Below, in pieces: positions 16,782 to 26,589 of a stretch of 64,000 nt of DNA. Every line of letters begins with the position of its first letter. Positions within the stretch are counted from its first letter, which is position 1. Origin of the DNA: Lacunisphaera limnophila (GTDB lineage Bacteria; Verrucomicrobiota; Verrucomicrobiia; Opitutales; Opitutaceae). The translations under genes and the position numbers were made by a program. The stretch covers positions 3,797,501 through 3,861,500 of the forward strand of contig NZ_CP016094.1 in the NCBI RefSeq assembly GCF_001746835.1. The letters are read 5' to 3'. A model generated the notes under the pieces. It searched no databases, was not told the DNA's origin, and saw nothing but the letters and a program-made list of their open reading frames with translations.

Positions 16782-18365
16782 ATGGCAACGATGCCTAAGC
16801 CTGTTGCCAAAACCACGAGCGATTCGGAGTATTACCTGCCCGCCGAGCGCTTCTTCCCCGCCAATCTGCCGAGCGCGCTGACCTTCGACGACGTCTCGCT
16901 CGCCACGCTCTACTCCGAGGTCCTGCCCAAGGATACCGATCTCTCGACATCCCTCTCCGAGCGCCTGCCCCTGCAGATCCCGATCATCTCGTCCGACATG
17001 GACACCGTCACCGAGTCGCGCATGGCCATCGCCATGGCCCTCAACGGCGGTCTTGGCCTCATCCACTACAATCTCCCGGCCAAGGAACAGATCAAGGAGG
17101 TCGCCCGCGTGAAGCACCACGTCCACGGCCTCATCCAGGACCCGATGACGGTGAAACCCACCGCCACCATCGCCGATGTCCTCGAGATGATCGATCTCCG
17201 CCGCTTCGACTTCCGCACCTTCCCCGTCGTCGACGAGGCCGGCAAGCTCGTCGGCCTGCTCCCCGGCAACGTCGTCCGCGAGCGTTACAAGGCCCTCAAG
17301 GTCGCCGCCGTGATGACCCCGCGCAAACAGCTCCTCACCGTCGAGGAGAAGCGCATCGCCAACGACCCCATCAAGGTCGCCGACCGCTTCTTCACGGAGA
17401 ACATCGGCATCCACAAGATCCTCGTCGTCGATGCCGCCGACCGCCTCCGCGGCCTCATCACCAGCTCCGACGTCGAACGCATCACCGGCGAGGCCAAGTC
17501 CCGCCGCAAGCCCGCCCGCGACGCCCATTTCCGCCTCGTCGTCGGCGCCGCCATCTCCCCGGTCCGCACGCCCGACGGCAAGCTCGACCGCGACCGCATC
17601 ATCGCCCACGTCGGCGAGCTCATGCAGGAGGCCGTCGACGCCGTCGCCATCTCCACCGCCCACGGCCACACGGCCGGGGTCGGTGACATGGTGAAACTCA
17701 TCCGCGGCGAATTCAAGGATCTGACCATCATCGCCGGCAACGTCACCAGCGGCGAGGGCGTGGAGTTCCTCGCCCGCTGTGGCGCCGATGCCATCAAGGT
17801 CGGCCAGGGCCCCGGCTCGATCTGCACCACCCGCATCGTCGCGGGCGTCGGCATCCCGCAGCTCACCGCCCTGCACGCCGCCGGCCGCGGCGCGGCGAAG
17901 AAGGGAGTCCGCCTCATCGCCGACGGCGGCATCACCAAGTCGGGCGACATCGTCAAGGCCCTCACCCTCGCCGACACCGTCATCCTCGGCGGCCTCCTCG
18001 CCGGCTGCCGTGAGGCCCCGGGCGAGATCATGGAAATCTCGGGCAAACTCTACAAACAGTACCGCGGCATGGGCTCCCACGCCGCCATGAAGGCCGGCTC
18101 CGCCGCCCGCTACGGCCACGACAAAAATGACGCCGTCCGCAAGGTCGCCGCCGAGGGCATCGAGGCCCTCAAGGAAGTCTCCGGCTCGGTCGACGACGTC
18201 CTCGGCGCCCTCATCGGTGGCGTGCAGAGTGGTATGGGCTACCTCGGGGCGAAGAACCTGCCCGAGCTGCGCCAGAAGGCCCGCTACATCCGCGTGACGC
18301 CCGCCGGCCAGAAGGAAGCCTCGCCGCACGACGTGATCGAGGTCGCCACCCGCAGCGGCGGCTGA
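16782..18365 (+). CDS. guaB: IMP dehydrogenase-like enzyme with divergent active-site residues
   Basis: 527 aa with the complete IMPDH layout: barrel start LTFDDVSL, two CBS domains (about 112-235), barrel resumed, Cys loop GPGSICTTR (Cys348), IADGGI, and flap region [12 protein letters not shown]. It would oxidise IMP to XMP for GMP synthesis. Three usually invariant places differ: the NAD-ribose Asp of IDSxHGH is Ser291 (AISTAHGH), GIGPGS is GQGPGS, and GNVAT is GNVTS. So it is either a lineage variant of GuaB or a paralogue with altered cofactor use. GGGAG about 12 nt upstream supports the ATG at 16782. Confidence 0.8.
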   Translation: MATMPKPVAKTTSDSEYYLPAERFFPANLPSALTFDDVSLATLYSEVLPKDTDLSTSLSERLPLQIPIISSDMDTVTESRMAIAMALNGGLGLIHYNLPAKEQIKEVARVKHHVHGLIQDPMTVKPTATIADVLEMIDLRRFDFRTFPVVDEAGKLVGLLPGNVVRERYKALKVAAVMTPRKQLLTVEEKRIANDPIKVADRFFTENIGIHKILVVDAADRLRGLITSSDVERITGEAKSRRKPARDAHFRLVVGAAISPVRTPDGKLDRDRIIAHVGELMQEAVDAVAISTAHGHTAGVGDMVKLIRGEFKDLTIIAGNVTSGEGVEFLARCGADAIKVGQGPGSICTTRIVAGVGIPQLTALHAAGRGAAKKGVRLIADGGITKSGDIVKALTLADTVILGGLLAGCREAPGEIMEISGKLYKQYRGMGSHAAMKAGSAARYGHDKNDAVRKVAAEGIEALKEVSGSVDDVLGALIGGVQSGMGYLGAKNLPELRQKARYIRVTPAGQKEASPHDVIEVATRSGG

Positions 18366-18379
18366 GCCGGGATTGGACG

Positions 18380-18405
18380 GTAGGGCGGGGTCTCCGCACC
18401 CCGCC
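18380..18405. repeat. REP element, family A
   Basis: GTAGGGCGGGGTC followed by TCCGCACCCCGCC, arms GGCGGGG (18384-18390) and CCCCGCC (18399-18405). Single copy 14 nt after the IMPDH stop. Confidence 0.75.
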
Positions 18406-18507
18406 TGCACGGCGCTGGCCGTCCGCCGCCGGGTTCGCATTTGCCAAACTTGCGCCTTCGCGTTGTTTTAACGCAACCAAGTCCGCGCGCCCTTTTCTCA
18501 CCTCCCC

Positions 18508-19125
18508 ATGAAGTGTAGCCGATTATCCCTCCTGCTGGTGGTACTCACGCTGCCGGGATTATTTTCCTTGGCCCGGGGCACGACCATCATCGCCCCCGAT
18601 TTCGACCAGCTCGTCAACTCGGCCGACTACGTGGTCCGCGCCACCGTCAAGTCCGTCACCTCGGAGTGGCGGCAGAACCCCGACAACCCCCGGAAGCCCT
18701 ACATCGGCACCCAGGTCGAACTCGAGGTCCTGGAGGTCATCAGCGGCACCCCGCCTTCGCCGCTCATCCTCGACCTCGTGGGCGGTCGCATCGGCGACAA
18801 GCAGCTCGTGGTCGACGGCGCGCCCCGCTTTGAGCCTGGTCAGGAAAGCATCCTCTTCATCCAGGGCAACGGACGCCAGATTGTGCCGCTGGTCGGCATG
18901 AAACACGGCCACTACCCCGTGCGCCGCGATCCGCGCACCGGCGACAACCAGGTCATGCGCAGCGGCGGCAAATTCCTCTACCACGAGGCCGAGGTCGCCC
19001 TGCCCACGGCGGCCGCCAGCGCCGCCCCCGCCCGCGACCCGCGCGCCCGGCCGCTCAACACATCCGAGTTCGCCACCCGCATCCGCTCCCATGTCAAGCC
19101 GCACGACCGTGAGCGCCATCAGTAA
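18508..19125 (+). CDS. Secreted protein of unknown function, beside a matrixin
   Basis: 205 aa. It has a clear signal peptide (MKCSRLSLLLVVLTLPGLFSLARG) and then a beta-rich domain beginning TTIIAPDFDQLVNSADYVVRATVKSV. That pattern (surface adhesion-like: 'function of unknown, ADYVVRGTV...') recurs in secreted proteins next to metalloproteases in related genomes, but I assign no function. The C-terminal ~40 residues are low-complexity alanine/arginine-rich. The stop lies 35 nt inside the following matrixin gene, so the two are probably translationally coupled. Confidence 0.75.
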   Translation: MKCSRLSLLLVVLTLPGLFSLARGTTIIAPDFDQLVNSADYVVRATVKSVTSEWRQNPDNPRKPYIGTQVELEVLEVISGTPPSPLILDLVGGRIGDKQLVVDGAPRFEPGQESILFIQGNGRQIVPLVGMKHGHYPVRRDPRTGDNQVMRSGGKFLYHEAEVALPTAAASAAPARDPRARPLNTSEFATRIRSHVKPHDRERHQ

Positions 19126-20620
19126 CCCACTGCGCCGCGCCGCCCTGCCCCTCTTGCTGCTAAGCGCGGTCTCGGCCGCACTGGCCTTCACCTTTACGCT
19201 GAACAAAACCAGCCCGCCCCCCAACGGCACCGGGCTGCCCTTGAAATGGCCCGCCGGCACCATCCGGCTCCGCCTGCTCCTCGGTGACGCCGCCACCCTC
19301 GCCGATGGCTCCAGCTACAATCAGAGTGCCCGCGCCGCCGCGCTCACCTGGAACGCGGTACTCGGCTCCGCCCAGTTCCAGACCGAGACCGCCACCGGCA
19401 ACCCGGTCGCCGACAACGAGGTCAACGAGCTCGCATTCGGCTCCACGATTTACGGACGCGACTTCGGCGGCACCACCCTCGCCGTCACCACCGGCTACAG
19501 CACCGGCAACGAGCGCATCGAGGCCGATATCATCTTCAACACCCGCTACTCCTGGGATTCGTACCGCGGCAACGCCCGCTTCAACGGGAACACCCTTCTG
19601 CCCGACATCCAGCGCGTCGCCCTGCACGAACTGGGTCATGTGCTTGGCCTCGACCATCCCGATGAGGCCGGCCAGTCCGTCCCCGCGATCATGAACAGCA
19701 CCATCGACAATCGCGATCAGTTGGCGAGCGACGACACCGAGGGCGCTCAATCCCTCTACGGTCCACCGGGCGCCCCCGCCAACGACAACTTCAGCAACGC
19801 CATCGTCCTCCGCCTCGGCAACACGCGCACGCTTGCCGTCAAGGGCTACAACACCAACGCCACCAAGGAAACCGGCGAACCAAGCCATGCCGATGATGGC
19901 GGCACGAATCCCAAGCCCAATCCCGGTGGTCGCTCCGTCTGGTGGCGCTGGACCTCGCCCGCCGCTGGCGGGGTCACGCTCGACACCCGCGGCAGCTACT
20001 TCGACTCCCTCCTCGGCGTTTACACCGGCACCAGCCTCGGCAGTCTGACCCGCATCGCCAGCAGTGACGACATCAACCCCGGCGTGGTCCAGGCCAGCAC
20101 CGTCACGTTTAACGCCACCGCGGGCACCACCTACCAGATCGCCGTGGACGGTTTCAACAATGACGACGGCCTCGGCGCGGACAACGCCGGCATCACCCTG
20201 AACCTCACCTTTGACGGCGAGCTTGGCTCCGCCCCCGGCATCACCACCCACCCCGCCGACGCCACGGTCACCCGCGGCGGATCCGTGTCGTTTTCCGTCA
20301 CCGCCACCGGTACCGCCCCGTTGGCCTACCAGTGGTTCTTCGGAGACAGCCCCATCGACGGCGCGACCAGCGCGACCTACTCGCTTTCCAACGTCACCGC
20401 GTCCCAGGCTGGAGCCTACCGCGTGACCGTGAGCAACGCCACTGGCCTCGTCACCAGCAACACGGCCACACTCACGGTTAACACCCCCGCACCCGCCCCG
20501 GCCCCGCCCGGCGGCGGAGGAGGCGGTGGCGGCGCCCCCAGTCTGGCCTTTATCGCCCTGCTCGCCGCCCTCGGAATCACACGGTTTTGCCTAAGTCGCC
20601 ATTCGGGACCCTGCCGCTGA
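19091..20620 (+). CDS. Secreted matrixin-type metalloprotease with Ig-like domain and GlyGly-CTERM sorting tail
   Basis: 509 aa. Signal peptide at 1-32. Peptidase M10-like domain with zinc motif HELGHVLGLDH at 179-189 and Met-turn AIMNS at 199-203. A pre-peptidase C-terminal-like beta domain follows (about 225-375), then an Ig-like domain (about 378-465, PADATVTRGGSVSFSV ... YQWFFGDSPIDGAT). The C-terminus has eight glycines, APS, a hydrophobic helix (LAFIALLAALGI) and basic residues, the layout of a GlyGly-CTERM signal. The next gene, 4 nt downstream, is the matching rhombosortase, so the protein is probably cleaved there and placed on or released from the cell surface. Confidence 0.88.
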   Translation: MSSRTTVSAISNPLRRAALPLLLLSAVSAALAFTFTLNKTSPPPNGTGLPLKWPAGTIRLRLLLGDAATLADGSSYNQSARAAALTWNAVLGSAQFQTETATGNPVADNEVNELAFGSTIYGRDFGGTTLAVTTGYSTGNERIEADIIFNTRYSWDSYRGNARFNGNTLLPDIQRVALHELGHVLGLDHPDEAGQSVPAIMNSTIDNRDQLASDDTEGAQSLYGPPGAPANDNFSNAIVLRLGNTRTLAVKGYNTNATKETGEPSHADDGGTNPKPNPGGRSVWWRWTSPAAGGVTLDTRGSYFDSLLGVYTGTSLGSLTRIASSDDINPGVVQASTVTFNATAGTTYQIAVDGFNNDDGLGADNAGITLNLTFDGELGSAPGITTHPADATVTRGGSVSFSVTATGTAPLAYQWFFGDSPIDGATSATYSLSNVTASQAGAYRVTVSNATGLVTSNTATLTVNTPAPAPAPPGGGGGGGGAPSLAFIALLAALGITRFCLSRHSGPCR

Positions 20621-20624
20621 GTCC

Positions 20625-21248
20625 ATGTCCGGCTCGCCCGCAAAAACTCCGGTCGCAGAACTCCAGACTCAGGTCCTTCTCCGCCCCGCCACCTTTCTCT
20701 TCGCGCTGCTGGCCCTTGTCGTGCAACTCGTGCCCGCCTGGCGGGCCGGCCTGCTGTATGACCGGCCGGCGCTCGCCGCCGGCGAACTCTGGCGGCTTTG
20801 GACCGGCCATCTCGTGCATTTCGGCTGGCCCCACTTTCTCGTCGACGCCGGTCTGCTGCTCATCGTCGGCTGGTTTGCGGAGTCGCGCCACCCCGCCTTT
20901 ACGCGCCTTGGCCTGTGGCTGATGCCCGCCTTCGTCTCCGGCTGCCTGTACGCCTTCGAGCCGGCCATGCTCCGCTACGGTGGACTGAGCGCCTTGAACC
21001 TCGGGCTGCTCGTCTACGTGGCCGCGCAGGGCTGGCGCCGCGACTGGACCGACTGGTTCTGGCCCGCCGTCCTGCTCGCCTACGTCGCGGAACTGTTTTT
21101 CGAGCATTACCGCGGGGGCACCGGCGGCGGCACCATCCGCTTCGACGACCCTGGCATCCGCGTCGCCACCGGCGCCCACCTCGCCAGCGCCGCCTACGCC
21201 CTCCTCGCCCTCGGCGCCTCGCGCCTCCGGCCCCGGCGCACCCTGTAG
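20625..21248 (+). CDS. rrtA: Rhombosortase (GlyGly-CTERM processing rhomboid protease)
   Basis: 207 aa with about six hydrophobic segments, the short length of the rhombosortase branch of rhomboid proteases. The catalytic serine is in GGLSALN (Ser122) and the histidine in TGAHLASA (His185); the conserved early segment WRLWTGHLVHFGWPHFLVD is at 56-73. It cuts GlyGly-CTERM proteins within the membrane. The start is 4 nt after the stop of a protein bearing such a tail, giving a dedicated substrate-protease pair. Confidence 0.85.
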   Translation: MSGSPAKTPVAELQTQVLLRPATFLFALLALVVQLVPAWRAGLLYDRPALAAGELWRLWTGHLVHFGWPHFLVDAGLLLIVGWFAESRHPAFTRLGLWLMPAFVSGCLYAFEPAMLRYGGLSALNLGLLVYVAAQGWRRDWTDWFWPAVLLAYVAELFFEHYRGGTGGGTIRFDDPGIRVATGAHLASAAYALLALGASRLRPRRTL

Positions 21249-21443
21249 CCGCGGTCGCTCACCCCGGTCCGGCGCGCCACGCCGCCCTGCCTCACCAACC
21301 CAAGGTTAGCAACCCCGGCCGGAAGCGGCCATAGTCATCCCTGCGCCTCCCTGCGCCACCGCATGACTCAATTTGCCGTTGCCGCCCTGTCCTCCGTCCT
21401 CTGTTCTGCGATCTCCGACTCCCGAACACCGTAATCCGACCCG

Positions 21444-22967
21444 ATGCCCCTCTCTCCTTTCCGCAGCCAGCTCATCGCCGATGTCGGCATCTCCTTCGGT
21501 GACGAAGGCAAAGGCCGCCTCATCCCCGAGGTCATCGAGGAGCTCCGCCCCACCCCGGCCTCGGTCTCCGTCGTCTTCAAGGTCAACGGCGGCTCCAACT
21601 CCGGCCACACCGCCGGTGGCCTGAAGCTAAATCTCCTGCCCGCGGGCGTCGTCGCCCAGGCCGTCCCCCACCTCGGCATCGGCGCGGGCGTCGTCGCCGA
21701 TCCCCGCAAGTTCCTCTGGGAAGGCCGGCCGCTGGAGCAGAAGGGTTACGCCATCTTCTCCCGCCTCGTCATCGACGAGCGCACCCTGGTCACGGACCTC
21801 AGCCACCGCCTCCTCGACCTCGCCTGGGAGGATTACCGCGTCAACGTGCTCCAGGAGGAGGCCCGCGGCTCCACCGGCCGCGGCATCACCCCGGCCTACC
21901 AGGACGAAACCGGCCAGTGGCAGATCACCTTCGCCGATTTCCTCGGCGGCCCGAATTTCTTCGCCCGCAAGCTCGCCGCCCGCGCCGAGCGCGCCTGCCG
22001 CACCATCCAGCACGTCTGCCGCGTCAACGGGGACACGTGGAACAGCTTCTTCGCCAAGCTCACCGCCGCCGAGACCAAGGCTAACGCCGAGGCGGTCCAG
22101 CTCGGCCTGTTCGAGGCGGCCGAATTCGACTTTCACCAGTTCATGGGGCCCACCCCGTTCACCCTGAACATCCCCCAGCTGACCGCGGTCTACTGGGAGG
22201 CTGGCCAGGCCCTCCGCGCCAATATCGGCGAGCTGCGCGAGCTGGTGCTCCGCGAACTCGCCGCCGGCCACAGCATCATCGGCGAATTCGGCCAGTCCTA
22301 CTGGCTCGACAAACGCCACGGCTACTCGCCCAACGTCACCGCCTCCCACACGTTCACACCTGAGTTCTTCGAGAGCGCCGGCATCCCCGTGCAGCCGATC
22401 CACACCTTCGGCGTCGCCAAGGCCTACGACACCAAGGTCGGCACCCACACCTTCCTCACGCAGATGCCGGACGACCTCCCGCTCTGCCAGAGCCTCAAGA
22501 AGCTGGAATTCGGCGTCACCACCGGCCGCCAGCGCATGGTCGGCTGGTACGACGCCGTCGAGAAGGGCGACGCCCTGCGCTACGGCGGCTACCAGGACCT
22601 GATGATCAACAAAATCGACGCCCTCTCCGGCGCGACCGAGTTGCAGATCTGCACCGCCTACGCCGACGCCAGCGGCAAACGCTACGGCCACGTCCCCCGC
22701 AACGAGGCCCTGCGCAAGACCCTTCATCCCGTCTACTCGAAGCATGCCGGCTGGGCCGAGGACATCTCCGGCGTCCGCCACTTCGCCGACCTGCCCCGGA
22801 ATGCGCAGCGTTACACCGCCGCCATGGTCCGCAGCCTCATCGCCGTCGCTTATCCGGACAAACTCCCCGCCGTCCTCCCCAACCTCCGCTACCTCGGCGT
22901 CGGCCCCGACCCCTCCCAAATCATCAAGGACGTCCCGGCCACCACCGAGCTCCTGTCGTTGGCCTGA
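21444..22967 (+). CDS. purA: Divergent adenylosuccinate synthetase
   Basis: 507 aa against about 430 for typical PurA. It would join IMP and aspartate using GTP in AMP synthesis. The phosphate loop is [10 protein letters not shown] (16-25; usually QWGDEGKGK) and the catalytic His loop [12 protein letters not shown] (usually GPNAGHT). Further motifs are [24 protein letters not shown] and a C-terminal INKIDALSG in place of the usual KLDVLdg. Catalytic Asp and His are kept. Extra length lies in the middle and C-terminus. It belongs to a distinct PurA branch; a different amino acid or nucleotide substrate cannot be excluded. Confidence 0.75.
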   Translation: MPLSPFRSQLIADVGISFGDEGKGRLIPEVIEELRPTPASVSVVFKVNGGSNSGHTAGGLKLNLLPAGVVAQAVPHLGIGAGVVADPRKFLWEGRPLEQKGYAIFSRLVIDERTLVTDLSHRLLDLAWEDYRVNVLQEEARGSTGRGITPAYQDETGQWQITFADFLGGPNFFARKLAARAERACRTIQHVCRVNGDTWNSFFAKLTAAETKANAEAVQLGLFEAAEFDFHQFMGPTPFTLNIPQLTAVYWEAGQALRANIGELRELVLRELAAGHSIIGEFGQSYWLDKRHGYSPNVTASHTFTPEFFESAGIPVQPIHTFGVAKAYDTKVGTHTFLTQMPDDLPLCQSLKKLEFGVTTGRQRMVGWYDAVEKGDALRYGGYQDLMINKIDALSGATELQICTAYADASGKRYGHVPRNEALRKTLHPVYSKHAGWAEDISGVRHFADLPRNAQRYTAAMVRSLIAVAYPDKLPAVLPNLRYLGVGPDPSQIIKDVPATTELLSLA

Positions 22968-23001
22968 CCGGTCGCGTCCGGCGACGCAGCTGCCTCATCC
23001 C

Positions 23002-23292
23002 GTGAACGAATACATTGTACTGATCCAGGACAACGAGAAGTCCGCCGCCGTCCCGGAGTCGTGGGATCGTTTCTTTCAGGCCGCCCGGGCCAGCGGCCTG
23101 TTTCAGGGCGGTAGCGAAATCGGCCGGCGCGAGATAGTCGGCGACCCGCAGACCGCCCTTTCGACGAAGCACGTCGTGGGGTACATGCGTTTTGACGCCC
23201 CGGACAAATCCCGCCTCCTGGATCTGCTCCAGCTTCATCCGGTCGTGCTCGCGGGTGGTTCCATCGAGCTGTGCGAACTGCCCCGTTCATGA
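23002..23292 (+). CDS. YCII-related protein
   Basis: 96 aa starting at GTG (VNEYIVLIQDNEKSA). The pattern EYIVLIQD, a central TKHVVGYMRFDAPDKSRLLDLLQLHPVVLAGGSIELCEL and the LHPV motif match the YCII-related ferredoxin-like fold (PF03795). In-frame upstream codons belong to the shadow of purA, so the GTG is the logical start, 34 nt after the purA stop. Function is unknown; fused relatives occur in sigma-factor operons. Confidence 0.7.
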   Translation: MNEYIVLIQDNEKSAAVPESWDRFFQAARASGLFQGGSEIGRREIVGDPQTALSTKHVVGYMRFDAPDKSRLLDLLQLHPVVLAGGSIELCELPRS

Positions 23293-23355
23293 AAAATCCC
23301 GGGCCCGCCCTTGGCGTGCGGCCACCGCCGGGCTGATGCCGCGACCACCTCGCCC

Positions 23356-23850
23356 ATGCCCCGCATCGAACTTGAGCTCCTGATCCGCGCGCCGATCCAG
23401 ATCGTGTTCGATCTGGCCCGCAGCATCGACGCCCATCAGGCCAGCCAATCGCAACACGCCGAGCGCGCCGTGGCGGGCCGGACCACCGGCTTGATCCAAC
23501 TCGGCGAATCCGTCACGTGGGAAGCGGTGCACCTCGGGGTGCGCCAGCGGCTCACCAGCCGGATCGTGGCGATGACGGCCCCGCTTCACTTTCGCGATTC
23601 CATGGTGGCCGGGGCGTTTCGACGCTTCGATCATGATCACCTCTTCGCCACCGTGCCGGGTGGCACGCGGATGAGCGATGTCTTCGATTACACTGCCCCG
23701 CTCGGGCGGCTCGGGCGCCTCGCCGACCGGCTCTTCCTGCAGCGCTACATGACGCGGCTGCTGGCGGCGCGCAACCAGACCCTGAAGCAACTGGCCGAGA
23801 GCGGCGACTTCGCCCGCTACCTCCCGCCGCCGTCCAGCGGCAAAATCTGA
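23356..23850 (+). CDS. SRPBCC family protein
   Basis: 164 aa. It begins MPRIELELLIRAPIQIVFDLARSIDAHQAS, a typical start-domain opening, and continues with strand ESVTWEAVHLGVRQRLTSRIVAM, FDHDHLFATVPGGTRMSDVFDYTAPLG and a C-terminal helix RYMTRLLAARNQTLKQLAES, the pattern of uncharacterised ligand-binding 'cell division inhibitor/SRPBCC' proteins. Start at 23356; the upstream in-frame ATG at 23311 overlaps no gene but adds non-domain residues. Unrelated in sequence to the island SRPBCC protein. Confidence 0.8.
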   Translation: MPRIELELLIRAPIQIVFDLARSIDAHQASQSQHAERAVAGRTTGLIQLGESVTWEAVHLGVRQRLTSRIVAMTAPLHFRDSMVAGAFRRFDHDHLFATVPGGTRMSDVFDYTAPLGRLGRLADRLFLQRYMTRLLAARNQTLKQLAESGDFARYLPPPSSGKI

Positions 23851-24028
23851 AGGGTGGCCCGCTTCATCTTGTAGCCGCTCGGGGAGGCGGACCACCCACC
23901 CTCACCCAGTCATCAGGGATTGACTGATAAAGCCTATTAGCCCTCCAACGCCTTCATGGCCGTCCTGACACAAGGGTTGTATGCCGGGGGGCTTCGTTGC
24001 AAACTTCCGCCATGTGCCCCGGCCCGCC

Positions 24029-25795
24029 ATGAGCAAACCTGACTCCACCGGCCTCCGGCCCACGGCGGCTTTCAAGTTTCGCCCGCGCTTCCTCGCGCTG
24101 CTGCAACAAGGCTACACCCGCCAGCAGGCGGTGACCGATGTGTTCTCCGGCATGACCGTGGGGCTCATTGCCCTGCCCCTCGCGCTCGCCCTGGGGGTGG
24201 CCAGCATCCCGGCGGGTGTCCTGACGCCGTTTCCCGCCCCGGCGATCGGTATCTTCACCGCCATCATCGGCGGTTTCATTGTCTCCCTGCTCGGCGGCAG
24301 CCGCGTCCAGATATCCGGCCCGACCGCCGCCTTCGTCACCGTCATTCTGCTCGTGGTGGAGAAACATGGCTATGACGGCCTGCTCCTCGCCACCGTTATG
24401 GCCGGCATCATCCTCGTCCTCATGGGGGCCAGCGGCCTGGGCACGCTGATCAAATTCATTCCCTACCCGGTCACCAGCGGCTTCACCACCGGCATCGCCG
24501 TGGCCATCATGCTCGGCCAGGCGCCCCAGTTTCTCGGCCTGCGCGGCGCGGAGGCCGTCCCGAGCGAGTTCGGGGAAAAAATCCCCTGGATCTTCGCCCA
24601 TCTCCCGGCGCTCAACCTGCCGACCCTGCTCATCGCCACCAGTTGCGCGCTCTTCATCCACCTCTGGCCCAAATACCGGGCCCGCCTCCACGCCGAGCGC
24701 ATCCCCGGCGCCATCATTGCCATGGTTGTGTCGGCCGTCGCCGTCCTCTGGCTCGGCTGGGCGCAGTCCGCCGGCGTGGCCACAATCGGCACCCAGTTCG
24801 GCCCCGACGCCATCCCGCACGGCCTGCCCCCCTTCGTCTGGCCGGAAATCAGCCTCAGCCGCATCCGCGACCTCATCGGTCCCGCCACCACCATCGCCGT
24901 GCTCGGCGCCATCGAGTCGCTGCTCTCCGCCGTCGTCGCCGACGGCCTCATCAACGACCGGCACGATTCCAACACCGAGCTCATCGCCCAGGGTGTGGCC
25001 AACATCGTCTGCCCGTTCTTCTGCGGCATGCCCGTCACCGGCGCCATCGCCCGCACTTCCGCCAACGTCAAGGCCGGCGGCCGCACCCCCGTCGCCGGCC
25101 TGGTCCACGCCGTCACCCTGCTGCTCATCGTCCTCTTCTTCTCCTCCTACGCCCGGTTTGTCCCGATGGCCGCCATCGCCGCCGTCCTGGTGATCGTCGC
25201 CTTCCGCATGGGCGAATGGCACGAACTGCGCCGCCTCCACCGCATGCCCCGTAGCGACGCCCTCGTCCTCCTCACCACCATGGGACTCACCGTGGTCTTC
25301 GACCTCGTGATCGCCGTCGAGGTCGGCCTCATCCTCGCCGCCATCCTCTTCATCAAGCGCATGGCCGAGACCACCGAGATCGCCCAGGTGACCGACCGCG
25401 ACGAGTTGGAAACCACCGAGCAGATCGCCCACGGCAAGGCCATCCCCGAGGGCGTCGTGGTCTTCCGGATCTTTGGCCCGTTCTTTTTCGGCGCGGCCGA
25501 GAAGATGGAGGATGCGCTGCAGCGTGTCGGCACCCTGCCGCGCGTGCTCATCCTCCGTATGCAGCTCGTGCCCGCCATGGACGCCACCGCCCTGAATGCA
25601 CTCGAGAGCATCGTGGAGCGCATGCAGGCCGCCGGCGGCACCGTCATCCTCAGCGGTCCCCACCGCCAACCCCTCGACATGATGGTGCAGGCCGGCTTCA
25701 TCGAGAAGCTCGGCCGCCGCAATATCCGCGCCCACTTCGACGCCGCCCTCGTCCGGGCCCGCGAGATCCTCGCCTCCCCTGCCTCCCACCCATGA
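24029..25795 (+). CDS. SulP/SLC26-family anion transporter with STAS domain
   Basis: 588 aa inner-membrane transporter for sulfate, bicarbonate or other anions. The membrane part (about 25-430) shows DVFSGMTVGLIALPLALALGVAS, the GGSRVQISGPTAAFV signature, and NIVCPFFCGMPVTGAIARTSANVKAGGRTP. A cytoplasmic STAS domain (about 465-575) begins VVFRIFGPFFFGAAEKMEDAL and includes LRMQLVPAMDATALNALE. The ATG at 24029 is used; a 16-residue upstream extension lacks signals. The stop overlaps the next gene's start (ATGA), so the two are coupled. Confidence 0.92.
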   Translation: MSKPDSTGLRPTAAFKFRPRFLALLQQGYTRQQAVTDVFSGMTVGLIALPLALALGVASIPAGVLTPFPAPAIGIFTAIIGGFIVSLLGGSRVQISGPTAAFVTVILLVVEKHGYDGLLLATVMAGIILVLMGASGLGTLIKFIPYPVTSGFTTGIAVAIMLGQAPQFLGLRGAEAVPSEFGEKIPWIFAHLPALNLPTLLIATSCALFIHLWPKYRARLHAERIPGAIIAMVVSAVAVLWLGWAQSAGVATIGTQFGPDAIPHGLPPFVWPEISLSRIRDLIGPATTIAVLGAIESLLSAVVADGLINDRHDSNTELIAQGVANIVCPFFCGMPVTGAIARTSANVKAGGRTPVAGLVHAVTLLLIVLFFSSYARFVPMAAIAAVLVIVAFRMGEWHELRRLHRMPRSDALVLLTTMGLTVVFDLVIAVEVGLILAAILFIKRMAETTEIAQVTDRDELETTEQIAHGKAIPEGVVVFRIFGPFFFGAAEKMEDALQRVGTLPRVLILRMQLVPAMDATALNALESIVERMQAAGGTVILSGPHRQPLDMMVQAGFIEKLGRRNIRAHFDAALVRAREILASPASHP

Positions 25796-26490
25796 TCCGC
25801 CATCAAACCCCCGCCTGGGTCTACTTCGGCGGCCTCACGCTCGCCACCATCGCGGGCACGATCAATTCCGTCGGCTTCCTCGGCCAGCACCACCAGGCCC
25901 TCAGCCACATGACCGGCACCGTGACCGTGCTGGGCTATGAGCTGGCCCGCGCCGGCTACGGGGTGGCCCTCCACGCGCTCGCCATTCTCACGGCGTTCTT
26001 CCTCGGCTGCCTCGTCAGCGGCGCCCTCATCCGCCAGAGCTCACTGCGCCTCGGCCGCCGCTACGGGGTCGCCCTCTCGGTCGAGTCCGTCCTTCTGCTG
26101 GCGGCGGTTTATTTCCTGCGCCGGGGCGCCAATGTCGGTGACTACCTGGCCGCCGCGGCCTGCGGCCTCCAGAACGCGATGGTCAGCACCTACAGCGGCT
26201 CCACCATGCGCACGACCCACATCACCGGCATGGTCACCGACCTCGGCATCGCCTGCGGTCACTTCCTGCGCCGCGCCGAGGTCGACTGGTTCCGCTTCCG
26301 CATCTATGGCGTTCTCCTGCTCGGTTACTTCGCCGGCGCCGTCCTCGGCGGCATCGGCTACGGCCAGTGGGGTTACGACACCCTGCTCTTTCCCGCCGTA
26401 CTCAGCGGCGTGACCGGGGTCGGCTACACCGCCATCAAGCACTACGAGCGCCGGCGCCACGCGCACGCCAAACATCCCGCCGGCCCGTAG
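25792..26490 (+). CDS. DUF1275 (YoaK-like) membrane protein
   Basis: 232 aa with six hydrophobic segments. It has the DUF1275 pattern: AGTINSVGFLGQHHQALSHMTGTVTVLG near the N-terminus, ACGLQNAMVSTYSGSTMRTTHITGMVTDLG in the middle. The family's transport role is not established. The start overlaps the SulP stop by 4 nt, which suggests a shared function in anion handling, but this is positional only. Confidence 0.88.
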   Translation: MIRHQTPAWVYFGGLTLATIAGTINSVGFLGQHHQALSHMTGTVTVLGYELARAGYGVALHALAILTAFFLGCLVSGALIRQSSLRLGRRYGVALSVESVLLLAAVYFLRRGANVGDYLAAAACGLQNAMVSTYSGSTMRTTHITGMVTDLGIACGHFLRRAEVDWFRFRIYGVLLLGYFAGAVLGGIGYGQWGYDTLLFPAVLSGVTGVGYTAIKHYERRRHAHAKHPAGP

Positions 26491-26589
26491 CGGTTAGAGG
26501 TGGAACCTGACCTTCATCCTTCGCCCAGCCTTCGGACGACAGGCCGGGCCGGTTGGATCAATTCTGGGTGAGCCCGCCGCGCCGCCGGC

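Noticed and set aside
23954-25789. 611-codon leftward frame opposite the SulP transporter
   Set aside because: Shadow frame rich in Gly/Asp/Glu/His repeats; the opposite strand encodes an unmistakable SulP protein.
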